From DATJAJ01 sp035622335 (GTDB lineage: Archaea; Thermoproteota; Nitrososphaeria; Nitrososphaerales; Gagatemarchaeaceae), in assembly GCA_035622335.1 (NCBI GenBank), contig DASPVO010000003.1, positions 1-12,493 of the forward strand: a stretch of DNA of 12,493 bases. Reading direction: 5' to 3'. Below are positions 6,376 through 12,493 of the stretch, piece after piece. Below the pieces are notes generated by a model. It worked only from the letters and a program-made list of their open reading frames with translations. It was not told where the DNA came from and ran no database searches. The first letter of the stretch is position 1; each line of letters begins with the position of its first letter. The position numbers and the translations under genes were made by a program.

Positions 6376-7472
6376 GCTGGTACCGGGCTCTGCTCGCGGG
6401 GTTCCGCGTGGAGCTGAACAGGCTCCGCAGGTCTCGTCTGCTGCTGACGCTGGTCGTTGTGCAGGCGGTGACATTCCTCCTGCTGGTGACCCTATTCGGC
6501 CTGACCGGAGCTTACGCCCCGACGATCGTCGTGAACAACGACCACGGCCCGGTCGCGCAGACGTTCATCAACAACCTCGAGAACGACCATCATTCGTTCG
6601 CCCTGACTTTCATGAGCAACGAGACCGCCGCGAAACAGCTGGTCTCTCAGGGACAGTACGTCGCGATGATAGTCATCCCGCAGGGGTTCTCGCGCAACAT
6701 CTCTGAGGGGCTGACAGTTCCTCTGACCGTCTTCATCGACAACATAAACACTGACATGACATCCGACATCGAGCGCGCCGTCCCAGCCGCCGTGATGAGC
6801 TTCGGTACCCAGCTCAATTTTGTGGGACTGAACGCGACACAGTCAGAGACGGACGTGTATCCTCAGGACACGAGCTTCATCCGATACATGATAGCGAGCT
6901 CCCTCGTCCTGAACACGCTCATCATCGCGGGCACGCTGTCCGCCCTGTCCGTCGCAGAGGAGTTCGAGTCGAAGACAGCCAGGCTGATAGAGGTCTCTCC
7001 AGTCCATCCGCTGATTCCGCTGCTTGGGCGCGTGACCGCGACCATGCTCGTCTCCATCGCGGCTCTCGCCATCACGGTTCTGGTCGCGCTGGTGGGATAT
7101 GGTGTGACACCGGTCTACCCAGTCGAGATGGTCTTGACGCTTCTTCTCTGCGTCGTCATATACAGCTGCGTCGGCGCGGCTCTAGGGGCCCTGATGAAGA
7201 GGACGCTCCCTGTCGCGGTCCTCGTTCTGGGCATCGCGCTTCCCCTTTTCCTCTTCAGCGGCTCTTATGAGCCTGAACGGTTCGACGGTCCCTACATCTG
7301 GACCGCCGCTCACTTCTCCCCGGAGTACTATGGGGTGGGTCTGATAGAGCACGCCGTGTTCAACCTGACGGTGACGCCGGAGCCTCTCAGCGTGCTCGTA
7401 CTTGCGCTGGTAGGTTGGGGGACCGGCGCACTGGGTCTGGCGTGGTATTGCGTCAGGAGGGGATACATGTGA
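6372..7472 (+). CDS. ABC-2 type permease subunit 1
   Basis: This 366-residue membrane protein is of the ABC2_membrane_3 kind (TM1, large outer domain, five more TMs). Segments are at about 22-43, 173-194, 220-242, 252-274, 280-298 and 339-360, with an extracytoplasmic domain at 44-170. The loop after TM2, EEFESKTARLIEVSP (196-210), is the conserved cytoplasmic coupling stretch of this family and would contact the ATPase. It starts with ATG at 6372, overlapping the stop of the fusion gene by four bases (ATGA), with GGAGA at 6363-6367 as ribosome binding site. The outer domain resembles that of the next gene: VIPQGFSRNI and FIDNINTDM match TIPANFTGA and KIDNTDFDF there. It probably forms half of the export channel driven by the upstream ATPase domain. 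Substrate is unknown; drug, peptide, lipid and ion exporters all occur in this family. Confidence 0.92.
   Translation: MSWYRALLAGFRVELNRLRRSRLLLTLVVVQAVTFLLLVTLFGLTGAYAPTIVVNNDHGPVAQTFINNLENDHHSFALTFMSNETAAKQLVSQGQYVAMIVIPQGFSRNISEGLTVPLTVFIDNINTDMTSDIERAVPAAVMSFGTQLNFVGLNATQSETDVYPQDTSFIRYMIASSLVLNTLIIAGTLSALSVAEEFESKTARLIEVSPVHPLIPLLGRVTATMLVSIAALAITVLVALVGYGVTPVYPVEMVLTLLLCVVIYSCVGAALGALMKRTLPVAVLVLGIALPLFLFSGSYEPERFDGPYIWTAAHFSPEYYGVGLIEHAVFNLTVTPEPLSVLVLALVGWGTGALGLAWYCVRRGYM
7455..7460 (+). promoter_or_regulatory. Ribosome binding site fixing the second permease start
   Basis: AGGAGG lies eight bases before the GTG at 7469. It makes that codon, not an earlier in-frame codon at 7415, the likely start. 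Confidence 0.75.
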
Positions 7473-8614
7473 AGATCGCCTCCGTTTCTAGGATAGCCCT
7501 CCACGACCTCGCGCGCTGGCGAAAGATGCCCCTCACCGCGGCCTGCGCCCTCGTACCCCCGATAGCGATGATGTTGGTGCTCTCCACCCTTAGCCTCGCC
7601 GTGACTACGCAGCCCGTAGCCCTCGTCGTCCAAGGGACGGGACCAGCCGCCCTGAAGATGGCCCAGATAATCGAGAACGACACAGACGCATACTACCTGA
7701 CTGTCTGCAACTCGACGACCGCGAACTCTCTCTTCGCGAACGAGCAGGTAGCTGCAGTGATCACGATTCCGGCGAACTTTACGGGGGCCGTCGCGAACGG
7801 GACCGGCAAAGTCACGATCAAGATAGACAACACCGACTTCGACTTCTCCGACGATCTTCGGAGGTCGATAGACCGCTCAATCGTGGAGTTCAACGCCCAG
7901 AGTCTGATATCGAACACAGACCCCACGACGGGCGAACTCGTGAACTCCTCGGCAACGAACCCGTACCACGTCGGGCTCGTGGAGTATGACCTGAGGCAGA
8001 CGACGGTCGACTGGTTCCACTATCAGCTAGTTCCGACCTTCGTCCTGTTGACGCTGAACGTCGGGCTGGTGGGGACCGCGATGCTCTGCGCCCTCGACGA
8101 AGATAGCAAGACAGCGCGCATGTTAGTCCTTTCGCCCCAGCGCGGGTGGGTCCTCGTCGCAGGCCGCATCATGGGAGGGGTCCTCGCGTGCGTCGTGACG
8201 GTGGTCCCAGCCATCCTGTTTTCCATCCTCATCGGCTTCGTCACCGTGCCTGTGAGCCAACTCCCGGCCCTCGCGGGGATATTCCTGGGTACAGCGCTCT
8301 GCGCTTCCGGCACGGGCGCGATTGTGGGGACGTCGGTGAAGGGGACGAGGTACGTCGCGTTCCTGTCGTCCATAATCGCCAGCTACCTCTTCTTCCTCGG
8401 CGGTGGGTTCACTGCGATCGAGTTCGTGCCCAAGTGGCTCCAGACGGTGAGCACGTTGATTCCGACTAGTTACTCCATCGACGCCCTCCGCCAGGCACTG
8501 TTCTACCCAAACCCAGTGGGGGTCCCTCTCTCGCTGATCGTGCTAGGAGTTTACGCGGCTGGGTGCGTCGCGGTTGGGGCGGCAATAATGAGGCGGTCTT
8601 GGCTGCGCCGATGA
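7469..8614 (+). CDS. ABC-2 type permease subunit 2
   Basis: A 381-residue paralogue of the preceding permease, with the same plan: TM1 at about 22-44, outer domain 45-185, then TMs at about 186-207, 228-256, 264-286, 295-313 and 353-373. The coupling loop DEDSKTARMLVLSP (210-223) lines up with EEFESKTARLIEVSP in the partner, and both outer domains share an IPxxF strand and an IDNxxxD strand. The GTG at 7469 overlaps the partner's stop by four bases (GTGA) and has a strong AGGAGG eight bases upstream. An earlier in-frame start would add 18 non-hydrophobic residues and lie deep in the previous gene, so I reject it. Two different permeases in one operon with one ATPase suggest a heterodimeric channel with two copies of the ATPase fusion. 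Operon end follows; the 63 bases to the convergent glycosyltransferase show no clear T-rich terminator. Confidence 0.91.
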   Translation: MKIASVSRIALHDLARWRKMPLTAACALVPPIAMMLVLSTLSLAVTTQPVALVVQGTGPAALKMAQIIENDTDAYYLTVCNSTTANSLFANEQVAAVITIPANFTGAVANGTGKVTIKIDNTDFDFSDDLRRSIDRSIVEFNAQSLISNTDPTTGELVNSSATNPYHVGLVEYDLRQTTVDWFHYQLVPTFVLLTLNVGLVGTAMLCALDEDSKTARMLVLSPQRGWVLVAGRIMGGVLACVVTVVPAILFSILIGFVTVPVSQLPALAGIFLGTALCASGTGAIVGTSVKGTRYVAFLSSIIASYLFFLGGGFTAIEFVPKWLQTVSTLIPTSYSIDALRQALFYPNPVGVPLSLIVLGVYAAGCVAVGAAIMRRSWLRR

Positions 8615-8677
8615 TGTGCCAAGCCCGTCAGTAGACAGACTTACGACTGAAGGCTAGGCGCAAGGTCGACACTTCGG

Positions 8678-10225
8678 CTAGCTGAAGTCCTTTAGAGAAG
8701 CCCACGCGGCGCTCAGCGATACTGTTGGTCCGGATGCTACGTACACCGGAAGGTTGTCTTCGTCGGTCATGCAATACTCGCACACTATCGTAGCTGCCAA
8801 AGTCACGTTGCTGAAGCCTTGTTGGAGCCTGGCCTTGTCGACGCCCACCGTGATCAAGAGGGCGCCGCAAGAACTCGGGCCCCAAATGTAGAAGTTGTTG
8901 TGCGTGCTGATTACCGTCGGCAGTCCATAGCTCTTACCCAGGAAGGTGAGGGCGCTCGCTTCGCCGTAATTGGAGGCATAGATGCAAGCCTCGGACTGCT
9001 CCGAGGGGGGCAGCGAATGATATACTTCGGAGACTGTCTCCGTCATGGTATTCCAACCGAATCTGTCCCCGAGGTATTGGGGGAACTGTCCCGCGTTCCC
9101 TTGAGCGGCAGCACCGTTCGCTATGCTCGTCAAGGACGAGTAGGTGCTCACGAAGACATTAGGCGAGAGTATCGGCATCTCCAGAGGCGCTACCAGCGCC
9201 CCGCTGACAGCGAGAGCGACTATGAGACCCTTCGGGACCCACTTCCAGACCTTTCCTGCCTTCTTCGAGATGATTACGGCGCCCGCAGCGAGTAGGCTCG
9301 GATAAGCCGCCTCGAAGAAGTAGGGTTTCGCGTTGATGAGCAGGAACAGCGCGAACAGCAACGTCAGACAGACGCCCAGCGACCTGTACTTGGCACCCAT
9401 CGGAGAACGCAGCAGAAAGTAGGCGCCCGCGAGGGCGACCGGGACGTTCACTGGGTTCGCAATCAGGATTTGAAGTAGCGCGAAGTTTGCTGGTCCAGAC
9501 CCGTTGAGGCCGCCGTGGTGTATGTAAAAGTCGACCGTCGGCCAACCGTTCCCCGCGTTCCAGAAGACGTAGGGTACGAGAAACGCAGCGGCGACTGCAG
9601 CCCCGAACCAGAACCACTTCGTGCGGAGCTGTTTCCTTTGGGACGTCGCGAGAAGACCGACCACGAGGCAAAAGAGGAAGAAGGCTATGGTGAGCTTCGT
9701 GAACAGCCCTAGTCCCGCAACGAGTCCGAAGGCAAGCCATAGCCTCGGCTCCTCTCGGTTGACGATTCTGAGCAGAATGTACGCGCTGACTGACCACCAG
9801 AGTACGTCCAGGATGTCCATCGAGAAGATTGAAGCGAACGCAAGTTGGGCGGTGACCATCGTCGAGACCGCCGCAAGCAGCTGCGCCCATCTGCCTCCTC
9901 CCATCTCTCTCGCGACGAGAGCTGCTACCACGACGACGCACGAACCTGCTAGGGCGGGCACCACGTGTATCGCGACGAGACCGTCTCCTGCTACCGAGTT
10001 CATCAGAGCAGCTAAGTACGCGATCATTGGAGGAAAGTCAACATAGCCCAGTTGAAGGTGTTGCCCGCTCACTATGTAGTACAACTCGTCCCTGAAGTAA
10101 CCATAGTTGCCCGCAACTAGCATGTGAACGACAAAGTTGACTAGTGCGACACTGAATATGGGGGCATTTTCACGCAAACCCGGTCTTGTTAGTAGCTGCC
10201 GGCGATTGGCGGGGAAGTTCGCCAC
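8678..10225 (-). CDS. GT39-type integral membrane glycosyltransferase
   Basis: A 515-residue multi-spanning protein of the PMT/ArnT-like superfamily (GT39/GT83 clan), which moves a sugar from a polyprenyl-phosphate donor to lipid or protein outside the membrane. The first outer loop carries the catalytic Asp-Glu: YFRDELYYI (43-51, D46-E47), followed by GQHLQLGYVDFPPM (54-67), the usual context in prokaryotic members. A second acidic loop SMDILD is at 135-140. About ten hydrophobic helices fill residues 22-360. The C-terminal 140 residues are a soluble outer domain with YASNYGEASAL. The GTG at 10225 is chosen because a TATA-like box lies 26-27 bases upstream, giving a leaderless message with no ribosome binding site. 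The gene faces the ABC operon tail-to-tail. Acceptor and sugar are unknown. Surface glycosylation, perhaps of the neighbouring glycosite-rich protein, is inference. Confidence 0.88.
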   Translation of the reverse strand: MANFPANRRQLLTRPGLRENAPIFSVALVNFVVHMLVAGNYGYFRDELYYIVSGQHLQLGYVDFPPMIAYLAALMNSVAGDGLVAIHVVPALAGSCVVVVAALVAREMGGGRWAQLLAAVSTMVTAQLAFASIFSMDILDVLWWSVSAYILLRIVNREEPRLWLAFGLVAGLGLFTKLTIAFFLFCLVVGLLATSQRKQLRTKWFWFGAAVAAAFLVPYVFWNAGNGWPTVDFYIHHGGLNGSGPANFALLQILIANPVNVPVALAGAYFLLRSPMGAKYRSLGVCLTLLFALFLLINAKPYFFEAAYPSLLAAGAVIISKKAGKVWKWVPKGLIVALAVSGALVAPLEMPILSPNVFVSTYSSLTSIANGAAAQGNAGQFPQYLGDRFGWNTMTETVSEVYHSLPPSEQSEACIYASNYGEASALTFLGKSYGLPTVISTHNNFYIWGPSSCGALLITVGVDKARLQQGFSNVTLAATIVCEYCMTDEDNLPVYVASGPTVSLSAAWASLKDFS

Positions 10226-10247
10226 GAGTGCAAGGGTCGAGTCCTGA

Positions 10248-10255
10248 GATATTTG
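10248..10255 (-). promoter_or_regulatory. TATA box for a leaderless GT39 transcript
   Basis: The minus strand reads CAAATATC, centred 26-27 bases from the first base of the GTG at 10225. This matches the archaeal distance from TATA box to transcript start, so the start codon probably is the 5' end of the message. Confidence 0.5.
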
Positions 10256-10385
10256 AAGTGGGATTCACCTCTCGGTCGACTCATCCTCCAAAGATCGCTT
10301 TGCCTGTGCCAGTTCGACGTAGTTCTGCCGGCAGCGCTCCTACAAGATGGGTAAGTTCAAGAAGAGCGACCGTCTACTTCTCACT

Positions 10386-10390
10386 GGGAG
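10386..10390 (+). promoter_or_regulatory. Ribosome binding site for the PPOX-like gene
   Basis: GGGAG ends eight bases before the TTG at 10399 and is the main reason for choosing that start. Confidence 0.45.
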
Positions 10391-10398
10391 ACAAATGG

Positions 10399-10911
10399 TT
10401 GAACCCGCCAGTCAGTACGATTGACAAGAGATACAGCGATCCGGCCGCGAAGGCTATCGAGTGGGATGAGACACGCAGTCACCTAGAAGAGGCCGAGTTG
10501 TTCTGGATATCCACTGTTCGAGCCGACGGTCGGCCACACGTCACTCCTGTCGTCGCTGTGTGGGTTGATGGGTCTCTTTACTTCAGCACTGGCGCAGAGG
10601 AGCAGAAATTCGTCAACATTCGCTCCAATCCTAACGTGGTCCTGACGACAGGCCGCAATGACTGGGATCGAGGAATTGATGTGGTGGTCGAGGGTACCGC
10701 CACCCGCATCTCCGACGAGAAATTGCTCGCTCGCGTCTCGGAGGCGTTCAAGACCAAGTGGGACGGCCGATGGCGGTACGCTGTCCGGGACGGGCACTTC
10801 TACAATCTCGGTGCCGACAATTGGCAGAGCGAAGTGTTCGGAGTCAAGCCCAGCAGGATCTTCACCCACAAGAAGGGCGACCCCTTCGGTGCCACCACGC
10901 ACAAATTCTGA
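10399..10911 (+). CDS. Pyridoxamine 5'-phosphate oxidase-like flavin/F420-binding protein
   Basis: With the TTG start at 10399 the protein is 170 residues, normal for stand-alone PPOX-fold (split-barrel) proteins that bind FMN or coenzyme F420. Visible family features: the helix before the barrel (HLEEAELFWISTV, 28-40), GRPHVTPVVAVWVDGSLYFSTG (45-65) with the H-V-x-P strand and the cofactor-contacting FSTG, QKFVNIRSNPNVVLTTG (69-85), and DVVVEGTA (94-101). The frame is open further upstream, to 10186, but those residues are low-complexity Ser/Arg-rich, overlap the start of the divergent glycosyltransferase and resemble no family member, so I exclude them. An out-of-frame ATG at 10394 is ignored. 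True pyridoxal synthesis is unlikely. Reduction or oxidation of an unknown small molecule is more plausible. The wording of the motifs resembles bacterial, especially actinobacterial, homologues as I remember them. FMN versus F420 cannot be decided here. Confidence 0.85.
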   Translation: MNPPVSTIDKRYSDPAAKAIEWDETRSHLEEAELFWISTVRADGRPHVTPVVAVWVDGSLYFSTGAEEQKFVNIRSNPNVVLTTGRNDWDRGIDVVVEGTATRISDEKLLARVSEAFKTKWDGRWRYAVRDGHFYNLGADNWQSEVFGVKPSRIFTHKKGDPFGATTHKF

Positions 10912-10962
10912 CAGCCACTATCGCGAATCCGTGACTGCTCGGACGGGTGCTAGCGGGCTAGG

Positions 10963-11553
10963 CTATCCCTTGAATCCGTGAACGGCTTCGAAGTGGAGCA
11001 GAAACTCCCCACCCTCCGCGGGTTTCGTCTCGATTAGCTTGAGCGTGCACTGAGATTTCATCTGCTCCCAATATCTCGGGCCCCTTCCATAGACTACCGG
11101 CATGACGAAGAACCAGTAGTCGTCGGCGAGATCGCGCCTAAAGCACTCGCGAACCACCGCGGGTCCTCCCTCCAGCATGATGTTCCCTCCTTTCTCGCGT
11201 TTCAGCTTGGCCAAGATACGTGCGAGGTCTCCACTCATGATCCTTGAGTTCTCCCAATCGGTGGACTTGAGACGGTGAGAGAGACATATCTTTTCCACGC
11301 GGTCCAGGTAACGCCGATACTCGAGGAGCCACTTCGCCTCCCCCGGCTTGACGGCCTTTTCACTCCACGTCCGTTGGTGTCCCAAGAATGAACGTCTGCC
11401 CATGATGACAGTCGTGACGTCGTCGAAACGATCGTACCACATGTTGCGGAAGAGCGCGTCGACATCCTTCGTTACCAGATCCGACCCTGGATATTTTGGG
11501 AAAACTCCGCGACCATCCAGCGTCATGTACACGTTTGCCGTGATCTTTCGCAT
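10963..11553 (-). CDS. DHFR/RibD C-terminal-like reductase family protein
   Basis: This 196-residue protein has the Rossmann-like fold of the RibD C-terminal domain/dihydrofolate reductase superfamily, NADPH-dependent reductases found in many bacteria as uncharacterised 'dihydrofolate reductase family' proteins. Signs are the first strand ITANVYMTLDGRG (4-16), TVIMGRRSF (48-56), and the nucleotide-binding KGGNIMLEGGP (121-131), followed by LADDYWFFVMPVVYGRGPRYW (142-162). It is full-length for the family. The start is ATG at 11553, with GGGAGGT seven bases upstream at 11561-11567. An earlier in-frame codon at 11589 would put this ribosome binding site inside the gene. It is probably not the cell's thymidylate-cycle DHFR, because the folate-site residues of FolA are not evident, and not a full RibD, because the deaminase half is absent. 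Substrate unknown. It converges with the PPOX-like gene, leaving 51 bases. Confidence 0.85.
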   Translation of the reverse strand: MRKITANVYMTLDGRGVFPKYPGSDLVTKDVDALFRNMWYDRFDDVTTVIMGRRSFLGHQRTWSEKAVKPGEAKWLLEYRRYLDRVEKICLSHRLKSTDWENSRIMSGDLARILAKLKREKGGNIMLEGGPAVVRECFRRDLADDYWFFVMPVVYGRGPRYWEQMKSQCTLKLIETKPAEGGEFLLHFEAVHGFKG

Positions 11554-11560
11554 GATTGTA

Positions 11561-11567
11561 ACCTCCC
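11561..11567 (-). promoter_or_regulatory. Ribosome binding site of the DHFR-like gene
   Basis: GGGAGGT on the minus strand lies seven bases before the ATG at 11553. This strong site decides the start. Confidence 0.7.
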
Positions 11568-11630
11568 GATTTGCGGAAACCCGTGACACATGTTCCGCGT
11601 CTCAGGACAATAGGCACTTACTTGAGTGGC

Positions 11631-11639
11631 GATATATCC
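11631..11639 (-). promoter_or_regulatory. TATA-like element upstream of the DHFR-like gene
   Basis: The minus strand reads GGATATATC about 80 bases before the ATG. It would give a leader of roughly 55 bases, consistent with use of the strong ribosome binding site. It suggests the gene has its own promoter apart from the VOC gene 161 bases upstream. Confidence 0.4.
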
Positions 11640-11714
11640 CTTTAGCATTGTCTCCACAGTCTGCACGTCAAAGCTGTACGTGCCATCTGACTTTGTTCGA
11701 ACTTCTTTTCGGGG

Positions 11715-12152
11715 TTACGGAAGTATTATTCTCCCTTTTCTATCGAGCTTCAAGTACGGATTGTAAACTATTTCCCAGAGATAGCCGTCGGGATCTGCTA
11801 TGTAGGCACAGTATCCTCCCCATGATGCTCGCTGAGGCTTCTTCACGGCCCTCGCACCACGCTTTGTAACCTGACGAAAGATGTCATCAACTGCTTTTTC
11901 GCTTCTTACGTTGTGTGCGAGATAAAATCCTGGAAAACCGCTTCCTTGTGGCGAGACCGAGGCGTCCTTAGCCAAATCGCTTCTGCCTCGTAAGACGAGC
12001 ACCATCCCCGTTTCCAGTTTGAAGAATGCGACGCCATCATTCTTGGTTGCTTTCGTCGGGAAGGCGAAGGCGTTCTTGTAAAAGTCTAAGGATCTTTGGT
12101 AGTTTCTAACTCCTAGTGTTATAGCACTGAGACTAGCTTTCACGCACTTCAT
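11715..12152 (-). CDS. VOC (glyoxalase/bleomycin-resistance-like) family protein
   Basis: A 145-residue single-polypeptide VOC-fold protein with two beta-alpha-beta-beta-beta modules. The first module shows AITLGVRNYQRSLDFYKNAF (10-29), the usual 'LGVxDxxRSxxFY' opening. The second shows FYLAHNVRSEKAVDDIF (76-92), then WGGYCAYIADPDGYLWEIVYNP (111-132) with E127 at the usual metal-ligand position and H80 in the LAHNV strand. The first strand lacks the His or Gln ligand often seen, so metal binding is uncertain. The family includes glyoxalases, antibiotic-binding and dioxygenase proteins, and the substrate is unknown. I chose ATG at 12152 because the motif then begins at a normal distance. An in-frame TTG at 12242 would add 30 residues without family support. 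No ribosome binding site is seen. The GC content is much lower than in the ABC operon. A second VOC gene lies just upstream on the same strand. Confidence 0.86.
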   Translation of the reverse strand: MKCVKASLSAITLGVRNYQRSLDFYKNAFAFPTKATKNDGVAFFKLETGMVLVLRGRSDLAKDASVSPQGSGFPGFYLAHNVRSEKAVDDIFRQVTKRGARAVKKPQRASWGGYCAYIADPDGYLWEIVYNPYLKLDRKGRIILP

Positions 12153-12289
12153 TTGAAAGTGGTCGCTTATTTTCTTTGGTGATTGCTGCTCTAAAACCCA
12201 AGACGCAGCGGGACTTAGGTTTAGCGTCTGGACAGGTTCCAAATCTTGATTCCAATTCGTAAGGATCCGGCCTAGTCACGAGCTTGGGA

Positions 12290-12493
12290 CTAGCTCTGAG
12301 TGCCTGTAACCTTGGGATCAATCGTGAGGACCTGGAACCATCTCATGCGGTTCCCGTCCGCATCCTTTACGTCGAAGTAGCTGATTACTTTTGGGACCCC
12401 CTTTACTTCAGTAGCTTCGATCCCCAGCCCTTGTAGTCGCTGTCGTTCGCCGGCAAGATCCTTGACTTCAATCTGGAGATCCCAGCTCGAAGG
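12290..12493 (-). CDS. Second VOC-family protein, C-terminal part only
   Basis: The minus strand is open from the right edge to a TAG at 12290-12292, giving 67 residues without a start. They match the last module of a VOC-fold protein: WDLQIEVKDLAGERQRLQGLG (4-24), then TEVKGVPKVISYFDVKDADGNRMRWFQVL (28-56), with the characteristic DGNxxxxFQ end strand. The metal-ligand glutamate usually found three or four residues after DGN is Arg/Trp here, as in some non-enzymatic or differently liganded members. The rest of the gene lies beyond the window. It is on the same strand as the other VOC gene, about 137 bases from its ATG, and the two may be a tandem pair. They are only distantly alike in sequence, so this is not a recent duplication. 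Confidence 0.75.
   Translation of the reverse strand, partial: PSSWDLQIEVKDLAGERQRLQGLGIEATEVKGVPKVISYFDVKDADGNRMRWFQVLTIDPKVTGTQS

Larger units (their letters stand above)
10226..10398. other. Divergent intergenic region between GT39 and PPOX-like genes
   Basis: These 173 bases hold the TATA box of the glycosyltransferase gene and the ribosome binding site of the PPOX-like gene. I see no convincing TATA box for the rightward gene, no hairpin terminator and no RNA gene. Confidence 0.45.

Noticed and set aside
5992..6474. Minus-strand open frame of 160 codons across the ATPase/permease junction
   Set aside because: It is antisense to the ATPase H-loop region and the permease start. High GC produces such shadows, and the composition is low-complexity.
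8615..8677. Terminator between the convergent permease and GT39 genes
   Set aside because: No T-rich run or strong hairpin was found by eye, so I do not annotate one.
9159..9941. Minus-strand open frame of 260 codons inside the glycosyltransferase
   Set aside because: Same strand but different frame from the GT39 gene. It is Arg-rich without hydrophobic segments or motifs, whereas the GT39 frame has the DE loop and membrane helices.
10925..10981. Ten-base direct repeat (GAATCCGTGA at 10925 and 10972)
   Set aside because: Too short and isolated. The second copy overlaps the end of the DHFR-like gene, so chance is the simplest explanation.
11348..11869. Plus-strand open frame of 173 codons across the DHFR-like/VOC gap
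   Set aside because: It is antisense to two recognisable genes and has no family features or ribosome binding site.
1..12493. Mobile elements, CRISPR arrays, tRNA or rRNA genes
   Set aside because: I saw no transposase motifs, regularly spaced short repeats, paired terminal inverted repeats or cloverleaf-like sequence in the gaps.

Overview
The window reads as archaeal chromosome. Promoter-like elements are TATA boxes about 25 bases upstream of the expected transcript start. One gene looks leaderless. Several starts are GTG or TTG, some with a GGAG-type ribosome binding site. The largest protein carries surface repeats of a kind I associate with archaeal extracellular proteins. The lineage cannot be fixed from sequence alone. 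A Nitrososphaeria (Thaumarchaeota) or related soil/sediment archaeon is my best guess, with Thermoplasmatota as an alternative. GC is high, about 60-70% across the ABC operon, and clearly lower at the right end.

Layout. Bases 1-558 (+) hold the end of a CHAD-domain protein, cut by the window edge. Bases 562-2023 (-) hold a metallo-beta-lactamase-fold hydrolase and, upstream of it, a protein with a PH-like N-terminus and a winged-helix-like C-terminus, probably co-transcribed. A 233-base divergent intergenic region (2024-2256) carries a TATA box facing each way. Bases 2257-8614 (+) form a tight three-gene operon. Its first gene is a 1372-residue protein with a signal sequence, about 990 extracellular residues of tandem repeats, one membrane segment and a complete cytoplasmic ABC ATPase domain. 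The other two are paralogous ABC-2 permeases, each with a 125-140-residue outer domain. Bases 8678-10225 (-) encode a GT39-type membrane glycosyltransferase, apparently leaderless. Bases 10399-10911 (+) encode a pyridoxamine-phosphate-oxidase-like flavin/F420 protein. Bases 10963-11553 (-) encode a DHFR/RibD-like reductase. Bases 11715-12152 (-) encode a VOC (glyoxalase-like) protein, and 12290-12493 (-) is the C-terminal end of a second VOC protein cut by the right edge.

How they may work together. The core is an exporter whose ATPase subunit is covalently tied to a long, apparently glycosylated exterior stalk. Normally the ATPase of an ABC-2 exporter is a soluble cytoplasmic protein. Here each ATPase would bring its own outside-facing arm, which could sense, capture or anchor a substrate or surface-layer partner. 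The two permeases probably form a heterodimer. The right-hand enzymes (PPOX, DHFR-like, VOC, VOC) look like small bacterial-type detoxification or redox genes. The VOC part has lower GC than the operon, which suggests separate acquisition. No mobile element, CRISPR array, tRNA or rRNA was seen. No gene-free stretch exceeds 300 bases.
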